Counted from the stretch's first letter, positions 38,444 through 49,956 are shown. The stretch: 64,000 bases of DNA from Sarcodiotheca gaudichaudii (GCA_032355985.1 JAUKVZ010000012.1:1-64000); one strand, 5' to 3'. The notes: a model not told the origin generated them from the sequence alone. A program made the numbers and translations.

Positions 38444-38637
38444 TACATTGTATTACTAAATAAAGATTTTAGGTTAAAATCAGATAGTAATAGTAAACTT
38501 TATCATTTTTGTAACATTATACATACAGTCATATTTCAGCTTGCCACACATTATGTTACTATAAACCATGATGACATGTACTTTAAGGAAAGAGTGTCAT
38601 ATCTTAAATTAACTATAGATTATATGAGTAAGTTGTT

Positions 38638-39237
38638 ATGACATCAGAAATTGAGTATTTAAGAGTTGGAATGAAGGCACCTGATTTCGACGCTACTGCT
38701 GTTTATGACCAAGAATTTTTTCCAGTTAAGCTGAGTGATTATCGTGGTAAATATGTTGTACTATTCTTTTACCCGCTAGATTTTACCTTCGTCTGTCCAA
38801 CTGAAATTACAGCCTTTAGCGATCAGTATGATCGTTTCAAAAAGTTGAACACAGAAGTTCTAGGGGTCTCCGTTGATAGTGAATATGCACATTTAGCTTG
38901 GTTACAAGCGGATCGTGAAGTGGGTGGGCTCGGGAATTTAGACTATCCCTTAATATCAGATCTGAAAAAAGACATTAGTAAGGCTTATAATGTTTTAAGT
39001 GATGACGGCGTAGCATTGCGAGGCTTATTTATCATTGATAAAGAAGGTATTCTTCAGCATTTATTGGTAAATAATCTAGCTTTTGGTCGCAGTGTAGAGG
39101 AAACGTTAAGGACCTTGCAAGCTATACAGTATGTTCAATCTCATCCGGATGAAGTATGTCCAGCAAATTGGCAACCAGGCGATCGTACTATGGCACCAGA
39201 TCCAAGTAAATCTAAAGAATATTTTAGTGCAATATAA
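38638..39237 (+). CDS. ycf42: 2-Cys peroxiredoxin (Ycf42)
   Basis: Thiol peroxidase that removes hydrogen peroxide and alkyl hydroperoxides in the stroma. The 199-residue protein has the peroxidatic Cys53 in [13 protein letters not shown] and the resolving Cys174 in DEVCPANW. The GGLG motif after REV and the YF near the C-terminus (KEYFSAI) are the features of eukaryote-like, overoxidation-sensitive enzymes. It lies between trnfM and pbsA. Confidence 0.96.
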   Translation: MTSEIEYLRVGMKAPDFDATAVYDQEFFPVKLSDYRGKYVVLFFYPLDFTFVCPTEITAFSDQYDRFKKLNTEVLGVSVDSEYAHLAWLQADREVGGLGNLDYPLISDLKKDISKAYNVLSDDGVALRGLFIIDKEGILQHLLVNNLAFGRSVEETLRTLQAIQYVQSHPDEVCPANWQPGDRTMAPDPSKSKEYFSAI

Positions 39238-39354
39238 AATTGCAAACTTTTGTTATGAAATTCATTGGTTTCTAACTTTTAAAAAGTGAGTTTATTGAAA
39301 AGCTAAATTCTAAAATTCTTATCATCAATCGTTTACAATTATGAGGAAAACGCA

Positions 39355-40047
39355 ATGACAATTAATTTAGCAGACAAGCTACGTCAAGGTACTACGAAGT
39401 CACATAGTATGGCAGAAAATGTAAGTTTTGTGAAATCTTTCTTAGGTGGAGTTGTTGATAAAAAGTCTTATCGAAAATTAGTAGCGAACTTATATTTTGT
39501 TTACGTTGCCATGGAAGAAGAAATGCTACATAATAAAAACAACGGAGCTGTCCAACCCATTTATTTCCCGCAACTTAACCGCAAATTAAGTTTAGAAGAA
39601 GATCTAATATATTACTATGGCAAGAATTGGGAAGAACAAATTGAAGCATCTGATGCTACACAAGTATATGTAAGACGGATACGCGATATTAGTTCAAGTC
39701 AGCCAGAGTTACTTGTAGCACACGCTTATACAAGATATATGGGAGATTTATCTGGTGGACAGATATTAAAAAAAATAGCTCAGAATGCAATGAATTTATC
39801 AACCAATGAAGGTACGGCATTTTATGATTTCGAGGAGCTCGAAGATGAAAATAGTTTTAAACAAATTTACCGTAATCAATTAAACTGTATCTCATTATCA
39901 GAAGAGCAAGTTGCAGATATTATTGCTGAAGCAAATATCGCATTTACATTAAATATGAAAATGTTTCAAGAACTGAATTCTAATTTCATCAAAATCATGA
40001 TTATGTTACTATTAAATGCAGTTCGGAATTTACAAATCAGCAAATAA
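39355..40047 (+). CDS. pbsA: Heme oxygenase
   Basis: Opens heme to biliverdin with electrons from ferredoxin, the first step toward phycobilins for the phycobilisome. The 230 residues have the proximal heme ligand His17 in RQGTTKSHSMAENVSF and the distal-helix signature YTRYMGDLSGGQILKK. Full length, ending after a final helix. A GAGGAAAA site precedes the ATG. The plastid petF and apc genes use its electrons and products. Confidence 0.97.
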   Translation: MTINLADKLRQGTTKSHSMAENVSFVKSFLGGVVDKKSYRKLVANLYFVYVAMEEEMLHNKNNGAVQPIYFPQLNRKLSLEEDLIYYYGKNWEEQIEASDATQVYVRRIRDISSSQPELLVAHAYTRYMGDLSGGQILKKIAQNAMNLSTNEGTAFYDFEELEDENSFKQIYRNQLNCISLSEEQVADIIAEANIAFTLNMKMFQELNSNFIKIMIMLLLNAVRNLQISK

Positions 40048-40254
40048 GTTTTTGGATTATAGAACTGGTATGGTAATCCTTAAAGCTGTATCTCGATAAT
40101 GACCTCTTTTAGTTGTAAATAGCCAGATCAATCTAAGTATTACTTAAATTGGTTAGTAGTATAAGATACTATATGAGATAAATAGCTATTTGAAATTATA
40201 CTTATGTGCTGAAACGTATTACCTCATTTATTAAAATTACCCATAGAATACTCA

Positions 40255-40449
40255 ATGCCCAAACTTAAAACATCTTCTTCAATATCGAAAAGATTTAAGA
40301 TTACGAGAAAAAAGAAAATGGTACGACACAAAGCACACCGAAGCCATTTGTTGGAAAAAAAGTCACCTAAAAGAAAACATAACCTTTCAAAAACAGTTAC
40401 AGTGAATAGTTGTGACAAAAAAAGACTAATGCTTAAAATAAATAATTAA
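40255..40449 (+). CDS. rpl35: Ribosomal protein L35
   Basis: The 64-residue basic protein starts MPKLKTSSSISKRFKITRKK and ends with the L35-like region KRLMLKINN. It directly precedes rpl20 (24-base gap), the bacterial rpmI-rplT pair. Confidence 0.95.
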   Translation: MPKLKTSSSISKRFKITRKKKMVRHKAHRSHLLEKKSPKRKHNLSKTVTVNSCDKKRLMLKINN

Positions 40450-40473
40450 ATTTCAATAACATATAATTTTCAT

Positions 40474-40821
40474 ATGACCCGAGTAAAACGAGGAAATGTT
40501 GCAAGAAAAAGAAGAAAAAAGATACTAAATCTAGCACAAGGATTTAGGGGTGCGCACTCTGGACTATTTAGAACGAGTAATCAACAGGTTTTAAAAGCTT
40601 TAAAGTATTCATATGTTGGTCGTAAAAACCGGAAACGAGAATTTCGACGTTTGTGGATCTGTCGTATTAACGCTGCAACAAGATTGTATGATATTAAATA
40701 TAGCAGATTTATGCATTTATTGAAGGAATCTAATATCGGATTAAATCGAAAAATGCTAGCTCAACTAGCAATAATTGATCCGAGAAGCTTTGAAGCTTTA
40801 ATCCAAAAAGTTTCTAAATAG
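40474..40821 (+). CDS. rpl20: Ribosomal protein L20
   Basis: Early-assembly large-subunit protein. The 115 residues start [21 protein letters not shown] and contain [25 protein letters not shown] (signature piece [12 protein letters not shown]), ending [10 protein letters not shown]. Full length. It follows rpl35 and converges with preA. Confidence 0.98.
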   Translation: MTRVKRGNVARKRRKKILNLAQGFRGAHSGLFRTSNQQVLKALKYSYVGRKNRKREFRRLWICRINAATRLYDIKYSRFMHLLKESNIGLNRKMLAQLAIIDPRSFEALIQKVSK

Positions 40822-40893
40822 GTATTAGTTTATGGAAAGATTAATAACTTTGTGTACAATAATACTTTAGGATAAAAGTGGCACTCCGTTATA

Positions 40894-41874
40894 TTAATTA
40901 ATCCTATCCAATACGTATGAGCTAACTTTTACTAAATTACAGTAGTCCTCGTATTCTATATCTTTAGAAGAACTGAAGATATTAATAGCTGCTTGAATAT
41001 GTTCTGCGGCTAAATCCTTAGCCTTATTAATCCCTTGTGTTTTACTTATTAGATTAATTGCTTGTCCTACATCAGACTCTCCTTCAAATTCATTATCTAT
41101 AAGATTTTGTAATTCGGGAGATTCAGTTAATGCAAACAGAATAGGAGCTGTGAGATTACCATTTTTTAGATCAGACCCACTAGGTTTGCCCAGTTCGTCT
41201 GGCTTGCCTATTATATCCAATATATCGTCAACAATCTGGAAGGCCAAACCTAAGTGTTTACCATACAGATAACACTTATCTTGTTCCCTAGCACTAACCT
41301 CACTTAAAATAGCTGACCCTTTACAGCTAGCTGCAATTAATGATGCAGTTTTATAAAAAGACTTTTCGATATATTCATTGACCATAATCCTAGTATCAAA
41401 ACTTACAAGTCCTTGTCTAACTTCTCCTTCAGCAAAATCAGTGATCACCTTCGATATGGTTTTCACTACAGCTAAGTTATCCAAGTTAGCTAAATACCAA
41501 GATGACTGTGCAAATAAGAAATCGCCTGCTAATACTGCGATTTTAGTACTAAACATATTGTGTACAGTAGAAACACCTCTACGAGTTGTACATTCATCAA
41601 TTATGTCATCATGTACAAGACTTGCTGTATGTATGATTTCTGTAATTTCTGCTAGTCGCTCATGTGAGTAAAAAACTTTACCATTCTCTTTGCCCAACAT
41701 AGCTTTTGCAATCAAAATTACAATAGCGGGTCGAATTCTCTTTCCACCAGCTGTAAATAAATGTTCGGAAGCAGCATGCAAAACTGGGTGTCGAGCACCT
41801 ACCATGGATTCTAAATTGTGGTTTAAAGTTAGCAAATCTTTATCAATCGTAGAGAAAATATTTTCAGATGTCAT
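40894..41874 (-). CDS. preA: Long-chain polyprenyl diphosphate synthase (PreA)
   Basis: Trans-prenyltransferase that probably makes the solanesyl-type side chain of plastoquinone. The 326-residue protein has both aspartate-rich motifs: [15 protein letters not shown] (D89-D93) and [12 protein letters not shown] (D216-D220), and GGKRIRP near residue 43 for the homoallylic substrate. Product chain length cannot be read from the sequence with certainty. It diverges from odpA. Confidence 0.94.
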   Translation of the reverse strand: MTSENIFSTIDKDLLTLNHNLESMVGARHPVLHAASEHLFTAGGKRIRPAIVILIAKAMLGKENGKVFYSHERLAEITEIIHTASLVHDDIIDECTTRRGVSTVHNMFSTKIAVLAGDFLFAQSSWYLANLDNLAVVKTISKVITDFAEGEVRQGLVSFDTRIMVNEYIEKSFYKTASLIAASCKGSAILSEVSAREQDKCYLYGKHLGLAFQIVDDILDIIGKPDELGKPSGSDLKNGNLTAPILFALTESPELQNLIDNEFEGESDVGQAINLISKTQGINKAKDLAAEHIQAAINIFSSSKDIEYEDYCNLVKVSSYVLDRIN

Positions 41875-42230
41875 CTTATTTTATGATTGCTTCAAAAGCA
41901 GTAGAGTAGATATAATATGTTTTGCATATGTTATATTCATATGCACGTTAGTTGAGACTTAGATATTATAACATATTTTTCTTCATCTTATCTAATATTA
42001 TAGTACTTGAAATATATGCTGCAAGACAATGATTTTATACGGTATTTTGCAAAGAAGAATAGAGTCTAATAATTAATTATATTTATGCTATTATAACTCC
42101 TAGTTGAACTTATATTATACCTCATAAAGATGCCAGATCTTTTGTAATAACTCAAAGGAAATATTCTCAACAGCATATTATTCTAACAAAATACAATTCT
42201 GCAATTATTCAGATAACGGAGGTAATTACA
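41875..42230. other. Divergent intergenic region preA/odpA
   Basis: About 356 AT-rich bases with no tRNA or convincing frame. It should contain promoters for preA and for the odpA-odpB pair. A strong ribosome-binding sequence GGAGGT is at 42218-42223, just before odpA. Confidence 0.4.
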
Positions 42231-43271
42231 TTGCATATGAAAGAAAAAGTGGTTTTGCCAGTTATTCACAGCCAAAATTACGAAATTAATAAAGAAGAAG
42301 CTCTGTTAATATATCAAGATATGATGCTTGGCCGTAGTTTCGAAGACATGTGTGCACAAATGTACTATAGGGGAAAGATGTTCGGTTTTGTTCATCTATA
42401 TAATGGTCAAGAAGCGGTATCGACAGGAGTAATTAAAGCTTTACAAGAACAAGACTATGCTTGTAGTACTTACCGAGATCACGTACATGCATTGAGCAAA
42501 GGTGTTCCTCCAAAAGAAGTAATGGCTGAACTTTTCGGAAAAGAGACCGGTTGCAGTAAAGGACGTGGCGGTTCAATGCATATTTTTTCTGCAAAACATA
42601 ACTTCCTCGGTGGTTTTGCTTTTATTGGAGAGGGAATTCCAGTAGCCACGGGAGCCGCATTCCAAAGTATCTATAGTAAACAAGTGCTACAAAGCAAAGA
42701 AGATATTCAAGTAACAGCCTGTTTTTTTGGAGATGGCACTACAAATAATGGCCAATTTTTTGAATGTCTAAATATGGCCGTTCTTTGGAAACTTCCGATT
42801 ATATTTGTTGTTGAAAATAACCAATGGGCAATTGGTATGGCTCATCACCGTTCAGCATCAACTCCAGAAATTTATAAAAAAGCGGAGGTTTTTGGGTTAC
42901 CAGGAATAGAGGTAGATGGAATGGACGTTTTAGCTGTAAGAGAAGTAAGTCTTGATGCTATAAAGAGAGCTAGACTAGGAGAAGGTCCAACGCTGATCGA
43001 AGCACTAACATACCGCTTTAGAGGACATTCATTGGCTGACCCTGATGAATTAAGATCCCGTGACGAAAAGGCAGCTTGGGTAGCTAGAGATCCAATTATT
43101 AGACTGAAGAATTATATGCTGGTTAATAATTTGGCAAACCCGGAGGAATTAAAAGATATAGAAGATATTGTTCATAAACAGATAGAAGATTCAGTTGACT
43201 TTGCTTTATCTAGCCCAGAACCTGATATTAAGGATTTAAGAAAGTATCTATTTGCTGATGATAAGATTTAA
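42231..43271 (+). CDS. odpA: Pyruvate dehydrogenase E1 component alpha subunit
   Basis: Thiamine-dependent E1 alpha of the plastid pyruvate dehydrogenase, which makes acetyl-CoA for fatty acids. Up to 346 residues with the TPP-binding motif GDG at 167-169 and NN at 196-197. The start is uncertain: a TTG at 42231 is 7 bases after GGAGGT, the best spacing, while the ATG at 42237 is 13 bases away. I list the TTG; the ATG would remove two residues. odpB follows after 33 bases. Confidence 0.95.
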   Translation: MHMKEKVVLPVIHSQNYEINKEEALLIYQDMMLGRSFEDMCAQMYYRGKMFGFVHLYNGQEAVSTGVIKALQEQDYACSTYRDHVHALSKGVPPKEVMAELFGKETGCSKGRGGSMHIFSAKHNFLGGFAFIGEGIPVATGAAFQSIYSKQVLQSKEDIQVTACFFGDGTTNNGQFFECLNMAVLWKLPIIFVVENNQWAIGMAHHRSASTPEIYKKAEVFGLPGIEVDGMDVLAVREVSLDAIKRARLGEGPTLIEALTYRFRGHSLADPDELRSRDEKAAWVARDPIIRLKNYMLVNNLANPEELKDIEDIVHKQIEDSVDFALSSPEPDIKDLRKYLFADDKI

Positions 43272-43304
43272 TGATTTAAAATAAACTGACTTAACTATAA
43301 CGAG

Positions 43305-44288
43305 ATGAAGAAAACATTGATGTTTGATGCCTTACGTGAGGCTACCGATGAAGAAATGGAGAAAGACAACCGTGTTCTAGTTATTGGAGAAGATGTAGGA
43401 CATTATGGTGGATCTTATAAAGTAACAAAAGGACTACATGCGAAATATGGGGATTTAAGAGTTCTAGATACTCCAATTGCTGAGAATAGTTTTACTGGTA
43501 TGGCTATTGGCGCAGCAATGACTGGTCTAAGACCTATAGTAGAAGGAATGAATATGAGTTTCTTGTTGCTAGCATTTAATCAGATATCGAATAATGCTGG
43601 CATGCTAAGATATACGTCTGGTGGGAATTTTAAAATTCCTATTGTAATAAGAGGGCCAGGAGGTGTTGGACGACAGCTAGGAGCTGAACATTCACAAAGG
43701 CTTGAAACCTACTTTCAAGCCATTCCAGGTTTGAAAATCGTTGCTTGCTCTACTCCATACAATGCCAAAGGCTTACTTAAAGCAGCTATTCGAGACGATA
43801 ATCCTGTTATTTTTTTTGAACATGTATTATTGTATAACTTACAAGAGGATATCCCTTTAGAAGAATATGTGTTGCCACTAGATAAAGCTGAAGTTGTGAG
43901 GACAGGCTTAGACCTTACTATAATTACCTATTCTCGGATGCGACATCATGTAATGCAGGCTGTAGATATCCTAGTACAAGAAGGATATAATCCGGAGGTA
44001 ATTGATTTGATATCATTAAAGCCTTTAGATATTAAGACAATTGCAGAATCAATTAAAAAAACTCATTTGGTCATTATTGTGGAAGAATGTATGAAAACAG
44101 CCGGTATTGCAGCTGAGTTAATTGCACAAATTAATGAGCAGGTATTTGATGAATTAGACGCGCCTGTTGTGAGACTTTCTTCTCAAGATATACCTACCCC
44201 GTATAATGGGAAATTGGAGCAAGCAACTGTAATCCATCCTCAACAGATCATAGAAGCTGTAAAAAGATTAGTTAAACTTAAAGCTTGA
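43305..44288 (+). CDS. odpB: Pyruvate dehydrogenase E1 component beta subunit
   Basis: Partner of OdpA in the E1 heterotetramer. The 327 residues include [20 protein letters not shown], the [27 protein letters not shown] region (piece [16 protein letters not shown]) and [18 protein letters not shown]-terminal transketolase domain ends VKRLVKLKA. Co-transcription with odpA is likely. E2 and E3 are not in this window. Confidence 0.97.
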   Translation: MKKTLMFDALREATDEEMEKDNRVLVIGEDVGHYGGSYKVTKGLHAKYGDLRVLDTPIAENSFTGMAIGAAMTGLRPIVEGMNMSFLLLAFNQISNNAGMLRYTSGGNFKIPIVIRGPGGVGRQLGAEHSQRLETYFQAIPGLKIVACSTPYNAKGLLKAAIRDDNPVIFFEHVLLYNLQEDIPLEEYVLPLDKAEVVRTGLDLTIITYSRMRHHVMQAVDILVQEGYNPEVIDLISLKPLDIKTIAESIKKTHLVIIVEECMKTAGIAAELIAQINEQVFDELDAPVVRLSSQDIPTPYNGKLEQATVIHPQQIIEAVKRLVKLKA

Positions 44289-44305
44289 TAGAAGAATCAC
44301 TTTTT

Positions 44306-44330
44306 AAGGGCTTTATATATTATAGCCCTT
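44306..44330. terminator. Hairpin between odpB and petA
   Basis: AAGGGCT (44306-44312) pairs with AGCCCTT (44324-44330) around an 11-base AT loop, 18 bases after the odpB stop and 30 before the petA 3' end. Likely a shared 3'-end signal for two converging genes. Confidence 0.5.
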
Positions 44331-44359
44331 TGTATCTTCATCTTAAAAGCCGTATCTAA

Positions 44360-45322
44360 TTAGAAGTTAATTTCAGCAGCTTGGACTTTCTCCCACTGTT
44401 TTTTCTTCAAAACAAAGAAGATCTGTGCAATTGTTACTGCAACAAGAAAAGCAATCATACCCCTAACTCTAGCTGGACTCTGCAATACGATTTCAGTCTC
44501 ATTCTGGCCGAACCCACCTACGTTAGGGTCTTGAGTTAGTGCTTGATCCACAGAAACATTATCACCTGTCTTAACCAGTAGATTTAGACCTTTTGGCACA
44601 GATTCTGTAATACTGTCTTGATTATTTTTTAGAATATTAACTGTATATCCGCCTTTTTCAAGTGCTTGGATATCAGTAATTTTTCCAGCAGTGGAAGAAA
44701 CTACTTGATTATTGTTAGTCTTTTCTCCGGTTGGATAGATCTGTCCTCTACCTCTATTTCCCCCAACAAAAACAGGATATTTTAAGAAGTATGAATTTTT
44801 ATCTTTAGATGGATCTGGTGATAGAATTGGAAAAACTATTTCCTTATTTTTATCACCTGGAATCGGACCCACAACTAAGATATTGTCTTTATCGGTACTG
44901 TAAGGTTGTATATAAACTCCCTTGGTCTTAGCTTTAATCTCTTCCGACAACATATTGCTAGGTGCTAACTTAAAGCCTTTAGGCAAGATAACTACTGCCC
45001 CAACGTTTAGTGATCCCTTCGTCCCTCCGCCCAAGACTTGCTGAGATTGTGTATCATAAGGAATTTTCACTACTGCTTCAAAAACTGTGTTAGGCAATAC
45101 GGCTTTAGGTGCTTCTATTTCGACAGGTTTCTGAGCTAAATGGCAGTTAGCACAAACAATACGCCCGGTTGCCTCTCGAGGATTATTGTAAGCTTGTTGT
45201 GCATAGATAGGAAAGGCATGTGATGGCAATGAATAAATACCACTTATACAAAATATTCCTAAGATTATAAGTAGAGAAGATTTTAATTGATTGCTGAATC
45301 TAATGAAATTATTGAATGGCAT
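44360..45322 (-). CDS. petA: Cytochrome f
   Basis: Lumenal c-type cytochrome of the b6f complex that passes electrons to plastocyanin or cytochrome c6. The 320-residue precursor has a Sec-type signal (about residues 1-36, ending PSHA), giving a mature start FPIYAQQ. Covalent heme site CANCH is C57-C60-H61, and a C-terminal anchor helix ([19 protein letters not shown]) precedes [14 protein letters not shown]. Residue 1 of the mature protein gives the second heme ligand by its amino group; it is Phe rather than the common Tyr. Confidence 0.97.
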   Translation of the reverse strand: MPFNNFIRFSNQLKSSLLIILGIFCISGIYSLPSHAFPIYAQQAYNNPREATGRIVCANCHLAQKPVEIEAPKAVLPNTVFEAVVKIPYDTQSQQVLGGGTKGSLNVGAVVILPKGFKLAPSNMLSEEIKAKTKGVYIQPYSTDKDNILVVGPIPGDKNKEIVFPILSPDPSKDKNSYFLKYPVFVGGNRGRGQIYPTGEKTNNNQVVSSTAGKITDIQALEKGGYTVNILKNNQDSITESVPKGLNLLVKTGDNVSVDQALTQDPNVGGFGQNETEIVLQSPARVRGMIAFLVAVTIAQIFFVLKKKQWEKVQAAEINF

Positions 45323-45513
45323 ATTTAATACGATTAAATTAAAAAAAAGAATTATTCTGTTAACGATTTATGATATTAATAAATTATAACTATTATAGTG
45401 CTAAGATATTCATTAATGGTGAATAATACAGATTAAGTCTATTCACTTCCAATATTATTGTTCTACATTTATTGCATTTACTTATTATATTATAGAATAA
45501 ATAAAATAAGTAT

Positions 45514-46254
45514 TTATTTTTTTAATACAATAAGAATCATAACTCCTGTAAAGTATAAAGTTAAAATAGCAGATGACAGAATCAGTTGAGTAAACGGATC
45601 GGTGGATGGTGTTAATATTGCTCCTATTATTGTTGATAATACAACAATATACTTCCAAGCTGAAAGCATTTGCGTAGATGTAATGATATTCAACAGTCCC
45701 AAAAATATTTGGAGAATAGGAATTTGAAAGGCAAGTCCTGTGCTCAAAAGCAATAATAATATAAAGTCGAAGTATTGTTCAAATGACCAGATTGGTTCTA
45801 TAATTTCCGAACCATATTTAATAAAGAATGCTAAAGCAGCAGGTGCTAAAACATAGTAACCAAAAGCAATACCCACAAAGAATAGAACTATTGAACCAAT
45901 AAGAGATGGTATCACAAAACTGGCTTCGTCTTTGGTTAAGCCGGGCAGTATAAATTTAATAACTTGGTAGATAGCAAAAGGACAGCTTAATAGTATTCCA
46001 GCATATATAGCAATTTTCATTGAAACAAAGAAATATTCACCTGGCGCAAGCTGCAAAAATTTTACTCCAGTAGCTGGTTCTTGCAAGAAGAGAGTAAGCT
46101 CCTTTAAGGTAGTAAACGAGAATAAAGTGGCCGTAACAAAAACTACTATAACGGTTAATAAACGGTATCTTAGCTCTCCTAAATGTTCAGCTACTGACAT
46201 TTCATTATCATTGCTATTTGTATTCTCTCCATTAGCAGACGATTTTATAGACAT
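45514..46254 (-). CDS. tatC: Sec-independent translocase subunit TatC (Ycf43)
   Basis: Receptor subunit of the twin-arginine pathway, which moves folded proteins across the thylakoid membrane. The 246 residues have six hydrophobic helices, the N-terminal MSVAEHLGELRYRLL motif with conserved Glu, and the loop FILPGLTKDEASFVIP. Full length. tatA/B are not seen here and are probably nuclear. It diverges from apcE. Confidence 0.95.
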   Translation of the reverse strand: MSIKSSANGENTNSNDNEMSVAEHLGELRYRLLTVIVVFVTATLFSFTTLKELTLFLQEPATGVKFLQLAPGEYFFVSMKIAIYAGILLSCPFAIYQVIKFILPGLTKDEASFVIPSLIGSIVLFFVGIAFGYYVLAPAALAFFIKYGSEIIEPIWSFEQYFDFILLLLLSTGLAFQIPILQIFLGLLNIITSTQMLSAWKYIVVLSTIIGAILTPSTDPFTQLILSSAILTLYFTGVMILIVLKK

Positions 46255-46542
46255 TGTAGTTGTGTATATGTGTGTTTAATTTTAATTATAGAGAAGATCA
46301 ATACAGTTTGAATATAATGAGTAGCAAGTATCTGTGTCTTTTCAATTGTATACTTAAAAATCCTTTTGAGCACATTAAGTATTACAAAAGATATCTTTAT
46401 TCAAAGTAGTTTTATTTCTAATTATAATATGTTATGTGAGAGATAATTTACTTTAAGTACAGTAATGTATTCTTAAACTATTTATGTTTAAGGAATTGTT
46501 TCTGTAAATATAATGCATTGTTAAGTCAAGGAGATTTAAACT

Positions 46543-49188
46543 ATGAGTGTTAAGGCAAGTGGTGGAAGCCCGGTAGCTAAACCACAGCTTTACCGGACTG
46601 CATCAATCTCAGCGATTATACAAGCAGAGCAACAAGACAGATTTTTACAGCTGGGAGAATTAAATCAGCTAATAACTTTTTTAAATTCAGGGAATAAAAG
46701 ACTTGCTGTGGCTGACATGTTAACCCAAAACGCAAACTTACTAGTTGCTAAGGCAGCTGATAAGATCTTTACGGGGGGGTCAGCAATATCCTATCTTGAG
46801 CGGCCTCAAGCCTCTTTTCTATCAGAGGATCCTAGTTCTAGGAATGTAGGAGTAAAACCGACTATCAGCCAGAAAATGCAAAAATCTAAACTTCCGGCTG
46901 TGGTTGCCAATTTAGATGAAGCAACTCCAGCAGGATTTAAGCCAATTAATGTTGTCCGTTACGGAACAACTAGGATGAAGAAATCGTTGAGGGATTTAGA
47001 CTGGTTTTTAAGGTATTTAACCTATGCTATCGTTGCAGGTGATCCTAACATCTTATCTGTTAATATAAGAGGATTAAGGGAATTAATAGATAATGCATGT
47101 TCAAGTGCAGCAGCTAGTGTTGCCCTAAGAGAAATGAGAAAAGTAGCCGTAACACTATTCAAGAATGATCAAGAGGCAACTGATCTAGTTCTCGAGTACT
47201 TTAATATAGTAATCAGTGAATTTGATGCGGCTGGTTTAACAGATATTACACGAAAGCGACAATTTGGGACTGAACAGGGATTAAGACTCCCACAAATTTA
47301 TGCACAAGCCGGTACTTCCCGACAAAAATTTGCAATGAAGTCAAATTTATCTGTAGATGAAAAAAATAGCATTGTTAGAGCATGTTATAGACAAGTGTTT
47401 GAGAGAGATATTCAAAAAGGATATAGTCTATCATTCTCTGACATAGAATCACAGGTGAAAAATGGGCAATTATCAATTAAAGAGTTTATTCGTTCTCTTG
47501 GAAAGTCAGAGACATATAGGAAACAATTCTTAGAACCTTTCGTAAATAGCAGGGCTCTAGAATTAGCGTTTCGGCACTTTCTAGGAAGGGGACCAAGTTC
47601 TTTAAGTGAGTTTCAAACATTTTTTGCTGTACTTTCAAGTAGGGGTCTTCCTGGTCTTGTCGATAGTTTAATTAACTCAAGTGAGTATGCTGATTACTTT
47701 GGTGAAGAAACGGTTCCATATTTACGTAGTTTAGGTGAAGAACCTCAAGAATGTCGCAATTGGGGACCACAAATTAATCTATTTAATTATAGTGCACCTT
47801 TTCGTAAAGTTCCCCAGTTTTTAACTCTCTTCAGTAACTATAACCAAGCACTTCCTGATCAACATCCTTACGGTCAAGGGAATGATCCTCTACTTATCCA
47901 ATTTGGTGCCATTTTTACCAAGGACACAGTTAATCCTAAAAGTCGACCGGCTTTCTTTGGTAAAGACACGCGCAGACTTTTAATACGCAGAGGGCCTGGC
48001 ATTTACAACCAGATTAGTTCACCTAAATTAAGATCTAAAAACGCAGGTTCACTTGGACCTGTTATATTTAAATTAGGCTCTCAAAGAAATGACTCGTCTG
48101 ATCAAATGACTATGTCAAATCAGTCGGTGATAAATGCAGTTTATCTAAGGGTATTTGGCCGTCAGGTTTATCAAGAAGAATTACTAAACTTTAAACTTGT
48201 TGAGAGTAAAGTAAAAGATGGAAATCTCTCAGTAAAAGAGTTTGTAAGATATCTCTCAAAATCAGCAGCGTTTAGGTCTCTATATTGGGAACCTTTATAT
48301 GTTTGTAAGGCTATAGAATATATTCATAACAGATTACTCGGAAGACCAACTTATGGTAGACAAGAAATTAACCAATATTTTGATATTGCTTACAAGCAAA
48401 GTTATTATAAAGTGATAGATGCTATCATTGATAGTGCAGAGTATGCAGAAGCATTCGGTGATAATACTGTTCCTTACGAAAGATATTTAACTTCTAGTGC
48501 TATTTCAATGCGTTCTATCCGCCAGAATCCAACCTATGCTTCGTCAAGTACTACAATTGACCGTTTTATACAGCTAGGTAAAGTTAAGGATTCTGTAAGT
48601 TCTAGTAATTTAGATCGTAAAATTAAACAAGGTGTAACTACACTGAGGGACCAAACTGTTGTTTTTGAATTAACAAGTCAAGAGACTGGTAATACGCATA
48701 GTCTAGAAATTTTGTTGAGGGCTGCTTACAGACAAATTTTTGAGAGAGACATTAATCCTTTTAGTTTGGGCTATGAGTTAACAGAGTTAGAACGTGCATT
48801 TACAAAGGGTGAGTTGAGTGTTAAACAACTAGTAGGTAAACTCGGCGAATCATCTTTATATCTAAAAGAATTCTATCAACAGTACCCAAATACCAAGGTT
48901 ATTGAACTAGGAACAAAACATTTCTTAGGTAGAGCTCCTAATAATCAGGCAGAAATCAGGTATTATAATCAAATACTAGCATCACAAGGACTAAAAGCTT
49001 TTATTCACAGCTTAGTAAATAGTAATGAGTATGCTACGATATTTAGTGACAATATAGTACCATACCGTCGTTTTCCTACGTTGCCTGCGGCAAATTTTCC
49101 AAATACAGAGCGTCTTTATAATAACTTTACAAAACAAGATCCAGGTATTGTTATTCCTAGTTTTCAAGCTGCTGTAGGGAATCAATAA
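46543..49188 (+). CDS. apcE: Phycobilisome core-membrane linker (ApcE, LCM)
   Basis: Large linker that anchors the phycobilisome to the thylakoid and is a terminal energy emitter. The 881-residue protein has an N-terminal allophycocyanin-like domain (about 1-240, interrupted by a PB-loop near 75-130) with bilin-binding Cys186 (ELIDNACSSAA), followed by three linker repeats at about 265-385, 525-650 and 720-845, each with the YRQVFERD-like motif. Three repeats are known to go with tricylindrical cores. An AAGGAG site precedes the ATG. apcA and apcB follow. Confidence 0.97.
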   Translation: MSVKASGGSPVAKPQLYRTASISAIIQAEQQDRFLQLGELNQLITFLNSGNKRLAVADMLTQNANLLVAKAADKIFTGGSAISYLERPQASFLSEDPSSRNVGVKPTISQKMQKSKLPAVVANLDEATPAGFKPINVVRYGTTRMKKSLRDLDWFLRYLTYAIVAGDPNILSVNIRGLRELIDNACSSAAASVALREMRKVAVTLFKNDQEATDLVLEYFNIVISEFDAAGLTDITRKRQFGTEQGLRLPQIYAQAGTSRQKFAMKSNLSVDEKNSIVRACYRQVFERDIQKGYSLSFSDIESQVKNGQLSIKEFIRSLGKSETYRKQFLEPFVNSRALELAFRHFLGRGPSSLSEFQTFFAVLSSRGLPGLVDSLINSSEYADYFGEETVPYLRSLGEEPQECRNWGPQINLFNYSAPFRKVPQFLTLFSNYNQALPDQHPYGQGNDPLLIQFGAIFTKDTVNPKSRPAFFGKDTRRLLIRRGPGIYNQISSPKLRSKNAGSLGPVIFKLGSQRNDSSDQMTMSNQSVINAVYLRVFGRQVYQEELLNFKLVESKVKDGNLSVKEFVRYLSKSAAFRSLYWEPLYVCKAIEYIHNRLLGRPTYGRQEINQYFDIAYKQSYYKVIDAIIDSAEYAEAFGDNTVPYERYLTSSAISMRSIRQNPTYASSSTTIDRFIQLGKVKDSVSSSNLDRKIKQGVTTLRDQTVVFELTSQETGNTHSLEILLRAAYRQIFERDINPFSLGYELTELERAFTKGELSVKQLVGKLGESSLYLKEFYQQYPNTKVIELGTKHFLGRAPNNQAEIRYYNQILASQGLKAFIHSLVNSNEYATIFSDNIVPYRRFPTLPAANFPNTERLYNNFTKQDPGIVIPSFQAAVGNQ

Positions 49189-49399
49189 TGTCTCTGTCTC
49201 CACTATGAACTTTCTTGCTTTGGTACTTCGCTATACATATGTGTTATTGAGCGTTATAAGCATCACAAATTATTCCTTGTAATAAATTTTATAATTTAGG
49301 GATAATTTGTAATATATTATTAATAGGTCTACTAAAGATTTAGATTACCATTATCTTTAGCCTTTATAAATGTGCGTCAGCCTAAAAGGAGTTTAATCT

Positions 49400-49885
49400 A
49401 TGAGTATTGTTACTAAGTCAATTGTAAATGCAGATGCAGAAGCTAGATATTTGAGTCCCGGAGAGCTAGACAGAATAAAGAGCTTCGTACTATCTGGCCA
49501 AAGAAGACTAAGAATAGCACAAATTCTTACAGAGAACCGTGAGCGTATCGTAAAACAAGGGGGACAACAATTGTTCCAAAAACGTCCTGACGTAGTATCG
49601 CCTGGTGGGAATGCTTACGGAGAGGAAATGACCGCAACTTGTTTGCGTGATCTAGACTACTATCTAAGGCTTGTTAGTTATGGTATTGTAGCTGGTGATG
49701 TTACACCTATAGAAGAAATTGGCTTGGTTGGTGTTAAAGAAATGTATAACTCTTTAGGTACTCCAATTTCTGGAGTCGCTGAAGGTGTACGCTCTATGAA
49801 AAATGTTGCTTGCTCATTGTTATCAGGTGAAGATTCAGCTGAAGCAGGATTCTACTTTGATTACACTTTGGGAGCAATGCAGTAA
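49400..49885 (+). CDS. apcA: Allophycocyanin alpha chain
   Basis: Core phycobiliprotein of the phycobilisome. The 161 residues start [20 protein letters not shown] and carry the phycocyanobilin attachment Cys81 in [25 protein letters not shown] lies upstream of the ATG. It stands 211 bases after apcE and 71 before apcB, an apcEAB order conserved since cyanobacteria. Confidence 0.98.
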   Translation: MSIVTKSIVNADAEARYLSPGELDRIKSFVLSGQRRLRIAQILTENRERIVKQGGQQLFQKRPDVVSPGGNAYGEEMTATCLRDLDYYLRLVSYGIVAGDVTPIEEIGLVGVKEMYNSLGTPISGVAEGVRSMKNVACSLLSGEDSAEAGFYFDYTLGAMQ

Positions 49886-49956
49886 TTAAGACGTTCTAAT
49901 GTTTTTGATATTTTGATCTATACAATTTAATTTATTCTTAAGGACAATATAATAAT

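Noticed and set aside
38420-38641. Plus-strand 73-residue frame overlapping trnfM
   Set aside because: It begins inside the tRNA and has no recognisable protein features; a chance frame.
46318-46410. 30-residue frame MSSKYLCLFNCILKNPFEHI upstream of apcE
   Set aside because: No helix pattern or family match and no ribosome-binding site; expected by chance in AT-rich DNA.
49205-49282. 25-residue hydrophobic frame between apcE and apcA
   Set aside because: Short, without ribosome-binding site or family match; likely leader sequence of apcA.
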